64,000 nucleotides of DNA, from the NCBI RefSeq assembly GCF_030704535.1, contig NC_081820.1, positions 23,101,001 through 23,165,000 on the forward strand, written 5' to 3'. Origin of the DNA: Vitis vinifera (lineage: Eukaryota; Streptophyta; Magnoliopsida; Vitales; Vitaceae). How positions within the stretch are numbered: position 1 is the first letter of the stretch; every line of letters begins with the position of its first letter. Made by a program: the position numbers and the translations under genes. Below, in pieces: positions 38,077 through 51,105 of this stretch. The notes below the pieces were generated by a model. The model did not search any database and had not been told where the DNA came from. It saw only the letters and a list, made by a program, of their open reading frames with translations.

Positions 38077-38967
38077 TATCTAAAAGCCATATATAATATT
38101 AATCAGAGAAATATTTCAATTATTATAATAAACTATTAATAAAATGTTTTAACAATATTTCAAATAAACAATATCTAAAAATATAATGACCTAAAATTTG
38201 TCAATTATAAATATGGTAAAAATGTATAAATATGAAATAAGAATTAAAATTTAATATATATTTTCTTTTTTATAGCTTTGGGCTATGATTATTTTATCAT
38301 AACAAAAATGTGCAAAGTAATATATACCTTCAAGCTATGAATTATTTTATGTAAATTTGTGCATAACTTCAAGCTGTGAACTTTCATTATGTAAATTTGT
38401 AAATAACTTTAGGCTATGAATATTTATTTATTTATTTTATAGCTTCTGGCTATACAATATTATTTGGTATAACATCTGGTTATACTGTATAATTAAAAAT
38501 AAATAATTAGGGATCATATACATAATTTTCGGTCATGTATCTGTAATTCTGTAATTTTTCCCCAAAACTTCTGGTTATATGAATTGCACATATTTTTCAT
38601 AATTCTGGTTATGAATTTACCACATAATTTATAATTTACCCCATAATTTTTAGTTATAGGGATTATACATATTTATGTATTCAAATAAAATAAATGAAAA
38701 TAGAGATCAAATGGTAATAAAATAGAAAATCATGATATAAGTTTATCACATATCTTTTTGTGAGAAAGAAGAAAGAAGAGTCTTTTTATTTCTCTGAAAA
38801 GGAGAACGTTTTTCTATTTCACTGAATAGAGAAAAAATCTTTCTATTTCTTTTGTAGAGACTAGTCGAAGTATCTCCTTTTTAGAGGAAGTCACAAAGAG
38901 ATATACATCAATATGAATGATCATCTACAAATTCCCATAATTCGATAAATTCTCATATTTTCTAACA

Positions 38968-40697
38968 TTTTTTTTTAACCTACATGTATTACAAATATGA
39001 GGATTATTTATCTTTTTTAACCGATCAATTCAACATAAATTTTACTTGGTATACTAGAATTAAGGATAAAAATACTAGAAATTTGTGAAATATTGGCAAT
39101 TGAATTTTATAACAATATTTAAAAAATAAAAGAAAAAAAAGTTAATATAATGAAAATTTATAAAAATTTATAAAAATATTAAAAAAAAATTCTAAAGAAA
39201 TGATAAAACGGATAAATCAAAGCAAGTATACCTGAGTGGTTCACATAATAATATAGAACCAATAAAGGTTTATACGGTTAAAATATACTCATACATGTAT
39301 AGTGTCAAGAAAAATTTTCCCACTTCAATATGACTTGTTATATAAATAGTAGTCTACTCAATCGAGTTAAAAAAAACACCCTCTTATCATTAGGGTTCAT
39401 CATCAAAATTAAGGAGAATCACTTTGCAAAGTTTTATAAAAACAACCTAAATTAAGTAATATCGCAAAAATTAGAATGTTTGTGGTTGGGTATGCAAAGG
39501 TGATCCCAACCACCATATTTAATTTTAAAAAAAATAAAAAAATTGCCCTTATTGAGTCCAGTAATATCATCAGGTACCAGTAAAAAACGCTTTTCTTTTA
39601 TCAGTTTGGGCACATCCGGCATTTATTGAGTCCAGAAATCTGCAAGAACATGAGTCTTGAGATCTTCCACCTCCTGAAGATCTTTCTTTGCGTGGTGATG
39701 AGGACCGATTGATAGAATAACTATGCTCGTATCGGAAAAAGTCAAAGGGCAACAGGTCGAGTTTTATGATTGGGTGCTTAGACTATTCCTGGAGCCCGCC
39801 AATTACTTAATCATAAACATATTTTAGTCAATGGTTGTATGGTAGATATACCAAGTTATCGTTGCAAATCTTGAGATATTATTACAGCAGGGATGAAAAT
39901 CCTCCGAGGAATTGTCAAAAACATTTGACTCTTCCCCAATCAGACTAGTAGAGCCAACTGATGCGAGCTTCTAATGGAACACGTAATCTTTACTCTTACA
40001 GAAGGCTACCTGTCTCTGCCATTCTGAAGAGAGGTGAGGTCTTCATCCCGTCACCCCACCTTACATCAACTTTAGATCGCTCTCAAATGCTTGGTGCCTT
40101 AACGAGGCCATCCTCAATTTCTAGGCAACTTTTTGAATGAAACCCTCAAAGGTTCCCCGCTACTCTAAAATTCTTTAGAAATATCTACATAAATGCTATC
40201 TCGAAGATATCTTCGAAACTCTTTAAATTTCCTATTAAACTTCCCATACCTTCCATACTAGTGTAGGGATTAAATTTCCTATTAAAATTCTTTAGAAGTC
40301 TATTGCATCCTAAGACAAAGTTCATAAATTGATGTTTTATAGGAGTTTCTTCCATTTTCCTTGACATTAAATTATAGCTCACTGGTTAATTATCAAAAAA
40401 TGCATCATCCCAAATTATAAAAAAAAAAAAAACGATAGTTAATTTATTATGATAATTAAAATAAATAATAATTATCATCAAAGATAAAGTAATTATCTCA
40501 AAAATAAATAAATAAATAAGAGCTATAAATAAAGGGTTCTCTCCTTTTAAAGCACAATTTGGAGATTGAGGAAAATTTTTGGAACTCTCGGGGAATTCCT
40601 TGAAAACTCAAGGTTTTTATTTTATTTTATGATTTTAAGAAAATTTGAAGATTTTTTAAAGAAATAAAGACTTAAAGAAAATTAGATTTTGTTCAGT
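38968..40697. other. spacer with a possible degraded coding remnant (unit 3)
   Basis: Equivalent to 12939-14668. The 59-residue plus-strand frame is at 39961-40140. Confidence 0.4.
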
Positions 40698-40991
40698 GTT
40701 GCGCTTCCTAGGCAGCTGGGCAGGGTCGGTGTTAAACTTACTCCTGTACATATTCTGCGTGGCCTTTATGTTGAGCTTTTTGTACCTCGGCACCTACGCT
40801 GTTGCCAAACTTGTCATTATACTCCTAATGGACTAGATTTTGCCCTGATGATAATGATTATTACCGCTCTATGCATTGTACCAAATTCAGGATCTGTTTA
40901 TGTTGCAGAAGGCCTTGGTAAAAGGCTTGAATTTCTGAGAATTTGCAATGGTAACATAAGTTTGTGCTTCTACAGGGAACAGGAGGAATAA
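40698..40991 (+). pseudogene. truncated copy of the membrane-gene 3' exon (before C2 copy 4)
   Basis: Same left breakpoint and 19-nt deletion as at 14669 and 27684. Confidence 0.75.
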
Positions 40992-41384
40992 GATTTTACC
41001 GGTGGCCAGCTTGCTTAAAAATGTTGTATGTCCCATTTGAGCTCAGTTGCTCAATTCTTTATTATAAAAATAAATTATTTATTATAAAAATTTCTATTAT
41101 TTTAATATTTTTATAAATATGTTAAATTACTTTTTGCTTGGGCGGTCGAAGATCAAATGGACCCTGCATTGATTTGGAATATGTTGACGAATGGAAGGTC
41201 TACATATATCCTCCGATAGAGGCTGCGCCCATAACACACAGTGAAGGAGGAAGAAAAGAAAGGAAAATAAAAAAAAAGTAAAAGGATTTAAAGCAATCGC
41301 AAACAAACCCTTGAAGAAGCTCATCTTGCAAAGGCGAGTGCATCAGAACAATCAACATAAACATCGAGACGAGGGAAAGGAAAA

Positions 41385-42191
41385 TCAGTCGTCTTCCTCA
41401 TCTTCAATTCTCTCTGCCACGTCTTCAGCGATGTTGTCCTCCAAAGCATCCACGCCCTCAGCTATTGCTAGTCCGCCCAATACTCCGGCGACCGCACCCA
41501 CAGCCAATCCCGTCCCCATCCCCATGCCAGACTTCTTCTTCTTCTCCTCCACCACCACTGTCTGCCCGTACGTCCCTTGGCCGTATCCGTAAGTTGGTTC
41601 CTGATACCCATACGCCGGCTGCCCGTACGGGGAGTGGCTGTAGGGAGCTGCATTGGAGTAGTAAGGATCAGGTGGAGGTGCTCCGTAGGCCGGTGGATCG
41701 GCGTAGCCTGCTCCTCTGGTTCCCGGCGGCGGCGGCACGCCGTAAGGTGCTGTGTAGTAGGGCTCCGGCGCACGGTAACGCAAATCCCTCACGGAGACCT
41801 CGACATCGACCTTGCCCTGAGGGCGCCCGGAGGGACGGCGGAGCTCGAGAGTGCGGAAGGCCTCGACGCCGAAGCCGACGTCATCGACGACGTCGCGGAG
41901 GAAGAGGCGAGCGGAGCCTACCATAGGCTTGGTGTCGTCTTCGTCATCGGATTTGACGTGGACGATGTCGAGGTAGAGGGCGGAATCATCGATGGAGGAG
42001 GGCACTGGAATGTGGAGAGTCTCGTTCCAGGAAGGAAAGGTGTCCCCGTCGTGGTCGACTTTGGTGGAGCACTTAGCGTTAGGTTCCACCCAAACCACGG
42101 CGTATGGCTTCAGAGAGCCGTGGCGCCAGTTCACGTTCTTCAGATCTTTGGCGGAGGAGATCTTGAGCTTGAGCTCGAAGCGAGGGGCCAT
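41385..42191 (-). CDS. SRC2-like C2-domain protein, copy 4
   Basis: 268 residues, protein-identical to copies 2 and 3. The near-perfect array identity ends in its upstream flank, at 42897. This gene is therefore the right-hand anchor of the expansion and probably the original 'B' copy from which 2 and 3 derive. Start at ATG 42191, same domain layout as the other copies. Confidence 0.9.
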   Translation of the reverse strand: MAPRFELKLKISSAKDLKNVNWRHGSLKPYAVVWVEPNAKCSTKVDHDGDTFPSWNETLHIPVPSSIDDSALYLDIVHVKSDDEDDTKPMVGSARLFLRDVVDDVGFGVEAFRTLELRRPSGRPQGKVDVEVSVRDLRYRAPEPYYTAPYGVPPPPGTRGAGYADPPAYGAPPPDPYYSNAAPYSHSPYGQPAYGYQEPTYGYGQGTYGQTVVVEEKKKKSGMGMGTGLAVGAVAGVLGGLAIAEGVDALEDNIAEDVAERIEDEEDD

Positions 42192-42266
42192 CGGAGGAGA
42201 AATCTGGGAATTCCGGAGAAAAGAAAAATGCTCTTCACTGTCAAATGGCTGCCACAATGGGGTGGG

Positions 42267-42540
42267 TATTTATTCAGAAAAATCTGCACTTTAATTGGTG
42301 AGAGAAACTCTTCAACTGTTCCTTTTTGATACCTACTTACCTAGTACGTTGTCAACTACGGAAAAAACTTACGAGGAGTGTGGGGCCCATCAATTGACTA
42401 ACACCCACACCTGGCGGTTTCTCACTCTAGTTTGGGTGCGGTTGGCCTGTGCCCACTGCCCACCGGTGTAACCGGAAAATGCCGGTGTGGGTGGTGGGTG
42501 AGCTCATGTGAACGGGGAGGAGACCGGTTTGTCCACGTCA
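42267..42540 (-). promoter_or_regulatory. promoter of C2 gene copy 4, with bZIP-type site
   Basis: TATA-like box at 42274-42267 and TGACGTGG (plus-strand CCACGTCA) at 42533-42540. Confidence 0.5.
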
Positions 42541-44845
42541 GTAATATCTTCTAGAAAAAGGTCAATTAGCCACACCATTCCCACGCGGAGCGGACAAGGC
42601 GGCACATGGCCCGGCCCTTGTCCATCTTACATATTTTAAGCCCCTCAAAAGCTTAACGGGCACGCCAACCAATGTTCAGTATCAGATAGGCAACTTTAAT
42701 AATAATAAAATATTTTTTTTAAACTAATAATAATAATAATAAATTTATGATGGTCTTTAAATAATATTATTAATGTCCCCGGTCTTTAAATAACTTCATT
42801 ATCAACGTGGTGGAGGAAAAGGGACTTAGAGTGAGTTTTAACGCGTTTCTCCCTAAAATATTATAAATGACCTTTTTTTATAATTTTCTAAGGTGTTATC
42901 TAATAAGTTTTGTCAAACTTCTCCTTTTTTTAAACCTTTTTTATTGAAATTATTTTTTAAAGTAATTACCAAATAAACTCTTAATACAAAAAAAATGTTT
43001 TTTTTAAAAAAAATATTTCCACATTTAATAAAATTATTTATAGTGTGGATCATCATTTGTCATTCTTTAAAAAAAATATTAATATTGCGTGAAGATACAT
43101 GTGAATGAGAGGGAATTGCTATAAATATATTCAGAGTCATTTGACAGTGATTTTATGAAAGTGATTTTAGTTTAAGAAGCATTTTTGATAAAAACTTTAG
43201 ATGTTTGACAAATTTTAAGAAATACTTTTAAAATTTTGAAAAATTATTTGTAACATTGAAAAATCACTTGTAATATTTTTAGAAAAAAACTTCAATTATA
43301 AACATTTTAAATAGAAACATTATCAAATACACTATTAGGAGGGTTTTGGTACATGATAATGGAATGAAAATGAATATTTTGTTTTTATTCTTATTTTTTT
43401 TTGAATAAAAATGAATTTGATGATTCAATTTATAATGTTTGGATGAACCTAAAAATTCAATATTAGAATGACTATTTGTTTCTATTCTAATGTTTGGTAA
43501 TGATAGGAATGTGAATGAAAGAAATAAATCGATGATAATACCTTTACACGTGGTTTCAAATAATTTTTTTTAATTTTCATTTTAAAGAATAAATTTTGAG
43601 AGTTTTTTTTTTTTTTTTTACTAAATAATAAAACTAAAAAATTATAATAATCTTATTATTGGATGAAGAGGAATTAGTGCATGATGAATGAAATTTAAGG
43701 GTAAAATAATAATTTTAAAATATTTTATATTTTTCTTACCAGATGAATAAATCTGTATACCACCCATTTTGCGATGAATTGAAATTTCACTTATAAGTGA
43801 GATTTGATTTTGGTGAGAATGATTTTTTATTCTATTCCATTCCCTACCTTCATAAAACCTATCCAATCATGGGAACGAAGGAGAGAATGAATGAGATATC
43901 TATTCCCACTTCTTATTTACACTCCTTAAAACTAAGAGTCTATTTGATAGTGTTTTTAGAAAACACTTTTAACTAAAAAATGTTTTTGAAAATAAATAAA
44001 TAAAGTGCCTGACAAAATTAAAAAACATTTTTAAAAATTTTAAAAATAACTTATAATATTAAAAAATCAATTATAATGTTTTCTTGAGAAAACATAAGAT
44101 GATTGATTCTTTTAAAAACACTTTTAAAGAAAATACTTATACTAAAAATACTTCAAATAAAAATATCAAACAGAATATAAATTTATATTAAATTATATTT
44201 TAATAATGTGACAAGATTTTGATTTATTGATATGAATCAATTAAATAAAGTCCACCTTATTACAACTTGCATGAAATATTACTTCAAGTGTGAATGCAAA
44301 TCTTCATTAATTAAATTCAAGCCATTTAAAAAATGATTTATACAACAAACTCACATGGGACTTTGTGTTCAAATACAAATCTTTATTAATTAATTAAATT
44401 TAAGCCAATAAAAAAAAAAGTGTCATATGATACTGCCAACTGATTAGGTAAAGCATTGGAATCAAATATTTTAAATTGTATTGAATAATGAACTCAGATT
44501 GAATGCTTTATTGACTTTGTGATGTTGATGTCTCTTGTAGGAAACATGTGACCAATATTTGTTAATTTGCCATTACGAGTTACCTCCATTCAAATCATAA
44601 TTGTTCAATTGCCTAAATAGGGTTATTTTATTAAAAGGGTTGTTTAAAACCCAATTTTAGAAATCTAACACTATCGTTTTTTTTTTTACCATATTTTGAC
44701 TAAAATATATATATATTTTTTTTATAAATTTTTTTTTTTTTTTTTTTTTTTGTAAAATTATAAAGTGAAATGAGAAGAAAATAAGAAAGATAAATTAAAA
44801 TGTATGAAGAAAATAAAATAGATTTTCATTAAAGGTATTTCCTTT
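42541..44845. other. divergent A/T-rich spacer after C2 copy 4
   Basis: Array-identical to 42897, then scattered substitutions and indels. Just past the switch the sequence has CTCCTTTTTTTAAACC as copy 1 does, not the variant of units 2 and 3. Poly-T tracts lie at 43605 and 44720. No gene seen. Confidence 0.5.
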
Positions 44846-45049
44846 CACAAAGAGATATACATCAATAAGGATGATAATCTACAAGTTCCCATAATTCGAT
44901 AAATTCTCATATTTTTTAACACTTCCCCTTTGATGATCATAAGAATATGATATCTGCCTCATTAAAAACCTTGTCAATAAAACTCAATGGGACAAAACCT
45001 GGACGAAGGAAAAAAAAAATACAATATATCCATATTAGCATTCTCCCCT

Positions 45050-45893
45050 CATGCAAACATGATTATGATTTCTTCAACATTTCAAATGGTAAATCTCTCA
45101 ATCTTCGCATTTCAATGTCATACCTTAACTTTTTCAATGTGGTTGAAGGTAACGCCTTTGTGAATAGATCTGCTAAATTATTGCATGACCGAATTTGTTT
45201 AACATCAATCTCACATTTCTTTTGGAGCTCATGAGTATAGAAGAATTTAGGGGAGATATGTTTAGTTCTGTCATCTTTTACGAATCATCATTTAATTTGT
45301 GCAATACAAGCAACATTATCTTCATGTAACACGGTTGCATTGCTTCTGATGGAAGGTAATCCGCATGTTTCTTGTATATGTTGGATCATTGACCTTAGTC
45401 ATACACATTCATGACTTGCTTCATGAATTGTAAGAATTTATGAATGATTTAAAGATGTGGCTAGCATTGTTTGCTTGACTGATCTCCAAGATATTGTCGT
45501 TCCACTATAAGTAAAGACATATCCCATTTGAGATCGAGCTTTATGAGAATCTGAAAGATACCCTGCATCTGCATACCCAATCAATTGTGATTTTGATTCT
45601 TTTGAATAATATACACCCATGTCACTTGTTCCACGGAGGTATCGCAATATATGTTTAATCTCATTCCAATGTCGTTTAGTTGGGGTAGAACTGTATCTTG
45701 CTAGTAAGTTGATAGAAAATGCTATGTCTGGTTTAGTACAATTTGCAAGATACATTAGTGCACCGATTGCACTGAGATATGGTACTTCTGGACCAAGTAA
45801 TTTTTCATTTTCTTCTTTAGGACGAAATGGGTCTTTGTTCACTTCAAGTGAACGAACAACCATAAAGGAATTGATTGGATGTGATTTGTCCAT
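45050..45893 (-). pseudogene. copia RNase H and C-terminus, copy 4
   Basis: YLSAIGALMYLANCTKPDIAF and IGYADAGYLSDSHKARSQ are visible. The frame ends earlier than in copies 1-3, after SLNHS at 45438. Confidence 0.7.
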
Positions 45894-45899
45894 ATAAAA

Positions 45900-47473
45900 T
45901 CATTTTAATACTTTCTCTATATATGTCGATGGATGGACTAATATGCCATTTGAACAATGCTTGATTTGCAGGCCAACGCAATATCTTGTTTTCCCCAAGT
46001 CCTTCATTTCAAATTCCTTTTTTAAATAATTAGCTGCTTTTGTGAGCTCTTCAGGAGTTCCTATAAGGTTTAAATCATCCACATACACTACAATTATTGT
46101 AAGCCCAAATTTTGATTTCTTGATAAAAACACATAGGCAAATTGAATTATTCATATATCATTCTTTTAACAAATACTCACTCAAACGATTATACCACATA
46201 TGTCCAAATTCCTTTAATTCGTTCAAAGATCTTTGTAATTTGATTGAGTACATGTTTCGAGGTTTTGGATTAGTTGTTTCAAGCAATTTGAATCTTTCAA
46301 GGATTTTTATATATATGCAGTATTTATAGACCCATATAAATAGGTTGTAACAACATCCATAAGATGCACATCTAGTCATTCAGAGACTGTTAAACTTATC
46401 AAGTATCAAAGTGTGATTGAATCCATTACAAGGGAATAAGTTTCCTCAGTCTATATCAGGTCTTTGAGAGAAACCTTGAGTAACAAGTCGTGCTTTATAT
46501 CTTATGATTTCATTATTCTCATTTTGTTTTTTCACAAAGACCCATTTATATCCAACAGGTTTTATGTTTCCAGGTGTTTGAACTACAAGTCCAAATACCT
46601 CTCGTTTTGTTAACGAGTTTAGCTTTGTTTGGATTGCTTCTTTCCATTTTGGAAAATCATTCATTTTTCGACATTCATTCACAGTTTGTGGTTCTTGACA
46701 TTCATCATTTCTCATGATGTCCATAGCCACTTGGAATGCGAATATATTATTTATGATAATGTCATTACGGTCCTTTGTTTCTCCTGTGTGACTCATTGAG
46801 ATCTCTTCAGTTCTAGATACCGATATTTGATCAATTTGTGCCTCTTCAGGACCTAACTGTTTGTCAAGTTGGGTTTCATCATTTGACCCTTTCATATTTG
46901 TGAATTCTTCAAGAGTACTAAGTTTTTCATATGTTGTTCATTTTTTTTTTCTAAGAATTAAATCCTTTGAGTCAATAAGTCTACCACACTTTAGGCGTGT
47001 CTTAGATTCATTTGCTATGGCATTCTCCAATTGTCCTTCAGGGACATCAATATGTGCTGGGACGTTCACAGTTGGCACGTGTGACTTTGTTACTTTCTTT
47101 ATATCTATGAAAATATCAGGTAATTGATTTGCAAGTCCTTGCAAATGAAAAATCCTTTGAACTTCTAACTCACATGGTCTTGTGCAAGGATCAAGATGAG
47201 ACAAGGAGGGTACATACCATGTAATGTCTTTCCATTCTTTGACTTGTCTCCCCCTAATAGCGGGAAAACATTTTCATCAAAATGACAATCTGCAAAGCGG
47301 GCAATAAAAACATCACCTGTGATTGGTTCAAGATAATGGATAATGAAGGGAGAATTAAAACCAACATATCTACCAAGTTGACGTTGATGTCCTAACTTGG
47401 AACGTTGAGGTGGAGCTATGGGAACATAGACAGCACAACCAAAAATACAAAAATATGAAACATTTGTATTAGG
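45900..47473 (-). pseudogene. copia RT and integrase C-terminus, copy 4
   Basis: YVDD box near 46080. The 46446-46895 stretch runs on to ARLVTQGFSQRPDID, past the copy 1-3 stop. Frameshifts remain near 46320 and 46155. Confidence 0.7.
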
Positions 47474-47479
47474 AATTTG

Positions 47480-48776
47480 AGGCTAATCTAACCTATGGTA
47501 ATCAACCTAGAGGGGATGGTGAATAGGGTGATGGTCTCTTTTCACAAATTTAAACAAGTGAATGCAAGAGACAATTATATGCAAGTATATTATAATCAAT
47601 ATATAGACAATTGCATATAAATTAAAGAGTAGGGAAGAGAGAATGAAAACACAAGAGTTTATAGTGGTTCGGCGCAACCCGACCTACATCCACTCTCCTC
47701 TAGCTTCAATCCCGAGCTTGAGGTTCCACTAATCCAAGGCTTCCAAACCAAGCATTCAAGCAATACAATTGGATTATGGTTCCAATTCACCCTCTTGGAC
47801 TTTTGGCTCCAAGCATCCTTTACACTTCTCAAGAGATATCCCACTCTTGAACAACCCCTCAAATGATACCTCACACTTGAGAAACTTCTTCTCAAAGATT
47901 TGCAAATGAATGATCTCTCAAAAATCCTAGCACAAGAACTTTAAGCTCAAATGATACAAGAAAAACTAGGATTGAATGGTGCACTAAAGATATGCAAGTT
48001 TTGAAACAATGGTGCACTCAAAAATACTCTTCCAAGGCTCAAATATAATCAAGAAAGATTTGGGAAGGTTAAACTCTTGAATCAATGAAAATTGGAGCCT
48101 TTTTATAAGAGAAAAAATTCATACTAGCCGTTGGGGGTTCGATCGGTCGAGCTAGGGGTCGATCGGTTGACTAGCTATTAACATTTAATGCTTGGCAAGT
48201 GACCGTTGGGCCTCAACCAGACCTCAACCGGACCTCGACCAGACCTCAACCGGTTGAGGTTCAACCTTGACCGAGAAGAGAAGGCCAGTGGGAGAGAGAG
48301 AAACTTTTTGGCCTCCCTCAACTAGTTCTCGACCGGACGAGCACAATCGGTCAACCGATTGAACCGGTTGAGCCATTTTTTGGCTCAACACCCAACCTTT
48401 TTCAACTTAAAACCTTTTAACACAAGTTTGAAAATCATTTAACACAAGGTTTTAGTTGAAAACATGAAATCATCCAATTCTTAAGATATTTAAAACAATA
48501 TTACTCTTGGATGATTTTGGTGCATAAATAAAGAATGAAATGCATGAAAGTCCTAGTGCACCAACAACCTTACAAAGAGATCTTATGAAGCTTTGGTCTT
48601 AAAAAACTCTTCTCTTTGAGGTGGTCTTCTTCTTCATGATATCTCCTTGGCTTGATTTGTCTTTGTAATTGCCACTTTGGAAATCGTCTTGCCTAATCAC
48701 ACTTGAAATATGATCATTAGTTTTAAACCTTGTTTTATTATCATCAAAATCAAGATTAACCAAACCTTGGTTTCAC
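47480..48776. mobile_element. nested insertion of unknown class, copy 4
   Basis: Flanked by AATTTG at 47474-47479 and 48777-48782. The G run is only 4 bases, interrupted by AT, and one CACCCTA arm is changed (CAACCTA). The ACCTCAACCGG-type repeat near 48215-48260 has extra copies compared with copies 1-3. Confidence 0.6.
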
Positions 48777-49922
48777 AATTTGGTTGGGATCCTAAAGCAA
48801 GTTGTAAAGGTGAGCAATCATGATTAGTTGTAAGGTGAATTCGAATTAAAGTGGCAACATGAAAAATAGCATGCCCTTAAGCAGACAAAGGTAATTTTGT
48901 TCTCAAGAGGAATGGTTTTGCAATCAATTGCAAACGCTTAATTAGAGATTCAGCTAATCCATTCTGAGTATAGGTGTGAGAAACAAGATATTCAACATCA
49001 ATACCAACCGACATACAATAATCAAGAAATGTTTGAGAGGAAAATTCACCAGCATTATCAAGACGAATTGTCTTAATAGGATGATCAGGGAATCGTGCCT
49101 TGAGTCGAATTATTTGAGCAAGTAACCTAGCGAAGACAATATTTCTAGTTGAAGAAGACAAACATGAGACCAACGAGTTGATGCATCAATTAAAACCATA
49201 AAATAACGAAAAGGTCCACTAGGTGGATGAATAGGTCCATAAATATCACCTTGAATATGTTCTAGAAAGGTTGATGATTCATATTCAACCTTGGTAAATG
49301 ATGGTTTAATAATTAATTTGCCTTGTGAGGAAGCAACACAATTGTAATCATTGGGCATCAGAATCTTCTGATTCATCAAGGAATGCCTTAAAGAATTGTT
49401 GATGATACGACGCATCATGGACAATCCTAGATGACCAAGATGCCATATCATAAAGGTTTTTAAGTCATAGAACTTCTAGTTCATGACAACATATGACTCA
49501 ATGGGTCTAATGATTGTTTGATATAACCCACAAGAATAAGAAGGAAGCTTTTCCAAGATGTGTTTTCCCCCAGAAATAATTAAAGTAATGAGAAAGTATT
49601 CATTACTATCATTATTCATAGTTTCAATGTGATATCCATTTCAGCAAAAATACTCGAAACTAAGAAGATTTCACTTGGATTTAGTAGAATAAAGGGCATC
49701 ATTAATGTGGATTTTAGTTCTTCTAGGTAAAATAATAGTTGCTCTTCCAGAGGCTTGAATCAAGTCTACAGGACCTAATATTGTATTAACATTAGACTTA
49801 ACCAACGATATGTTGAAAAAATATTTTTTATCACGAAGGAATGTGTGTGTTGTGGCACAATATGCAAGACATGCATCTACATTGGATGTCATATGATGTA
49901 CCAAGGTATGAGAAAGATCCAT
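48777..49922 (-). pseudogene. copia protease and integrase, copy 4
   Basis: Integrase in two frames (49110-49451 and 48877-49173) because of a small deletion near 49150. It keeps RLDNAGEF and NGLAESLIK. The protease part lies at 49671-49922. Confidence 0.7.
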
Positions 49923-50068
49923 GTATCTTCAAGTATAAATAAACAGATGAATTTAAATAAGAAATAATAAAATGTGAAATAAATTATAAAATATGAATAA
50001 TAAACAATGTGTTTAAAGATGATAACAAAATAAACCTATTTGCAAAGAACTAAATAAGAACATAACAT

Positions 50069-51105
50069 TTAATCATAACAAACATTTCCATCACCAATTA
50101 GATGGTCAATTTTTCCATTAAGATTCTCAAAAAAATTTGAAACATCTAAATGGGTTAGATCTATTAGGCCATCACTATCAATGAAGTTCATTTCAACTTC
50201 ATTTCCTTTTGCTTTTATTGAGGCTTGATAAAGGAAAAATGTTTTGGAGTACGAGAAGTACGTGACCAATGTCCTTTCATGCCACATCTATGACACTTAT
50301 TCTCACAAGTATGTTTACTTTGTGGTTCTATCCCCTTTTTAGGCTGTGTCTTTGAATTATTCCACTTCTGGTGGTTTGAGTTGTTTTTTTAACTTTGAGA
50401 ACCACTACGATGAGAAGAATTGTGTTTACCACGACCTCGACCGTGACCACATCCTCGACCTCGTCCATATCCATGTCCTTGTCCATGTCGAAGGGTTTGA
50501 ACAGATGTGGCATTGGCTTCAGGCAATGGTATAGACCCAATAGGACGAGATTGATGGTTTTTCAATAATAGCTCATTATTTTGTTCAGCCACAAAAAGAC
50601 ATGAGATCAATCCTGAATATTTAGTGAAACGGCGTTCTCGATATTGTTGTTGTACATTCGAGACATGAAAAGTCGTGAATGTTCTTTCAAGCATATCTTC
50701 TTCAGTGACTTTTTTTCCACACAATTTTAATTGTGAGCTAATTTTGAATAGGGTCAAGTTGTAGTTACTAATAGACTTGAAATCTTGTAATCTCAAGTAC
50801 ATCCAATCATAGCGTGCCTTTGGAAGGATTATGGTCTTTTGGTGGTCATGTTGTTCTCTTAGATTATTCCAAAGGATGAAAGAATCTTTAACCATAAGGT
50901 ATTCACCTTTTAATCCTTCATCAATGTGATGGCGAAGGAATATTAAAGCTCTAGTGCAATCCTGTAAGGATGCGTCATTTCCTTCTTTAATGGTATTTTC
51001 AAGATTCATCGCATCTAGATGAATTTCAGCATCTAGAACCCAAGATAAGTAGTTTTTGCCCGAAATATCGAAGACAACAAATTCAAGCTTTGCAAGGTTT
51101 GACAT
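50069..51105 (-). pseudogene. copia gag, copy 4
   Basis: Open from ATG 51105 for 238 codons through the UBN2-like capsid region and the Gly/Arg-rich stretch. A stop at 50389 cuts it before the zinc knuckle. The knuckle itself keeps three of four ligands (CHRC...H, last position Ser), better than copies 1-3. Confidence 0.72.

Larger units (their letters stand above)
31814..38967 (-). mobile_element. degraded Ty1/copia retrotransposon, copy 3
   Basis: LTR-end blocks at 38967-38892 and 31889-31814. Differs from copies 1 and 2 by a base at 32794 (Phe to Cys in the RT/RNase H region), a base at 37784 (His to Arg in gag) and a 15-base G run. Confidence 0.75.
4753..42897. repeat. tandem array of near-identical ~13-kb units
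   Basis: Homologous points repeat with spacings of 13,009-13,016 bp: unit 1 is about 4753-17761, unit 2 about 17762-30776, and unit 3 runs from 30777 to 42897, where identity with the others ends. Each unit holds a broken copia element, a spacer with a degraded coding remnant, the truncated membrane-gene exon, and a C2 gene with its promoter. The differences I noticed are few: a G run of 10, 17 or 15 bases (8459, 21468, 34483), T at 17321, C at 32794, C at 37784, T at 12726 and T-run length at 12939. Either a very recent unequal crossing-over or an assembly artefact would fit. The copy-specific G runs and single-base changes favour real copies. Confidence 0.85.
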
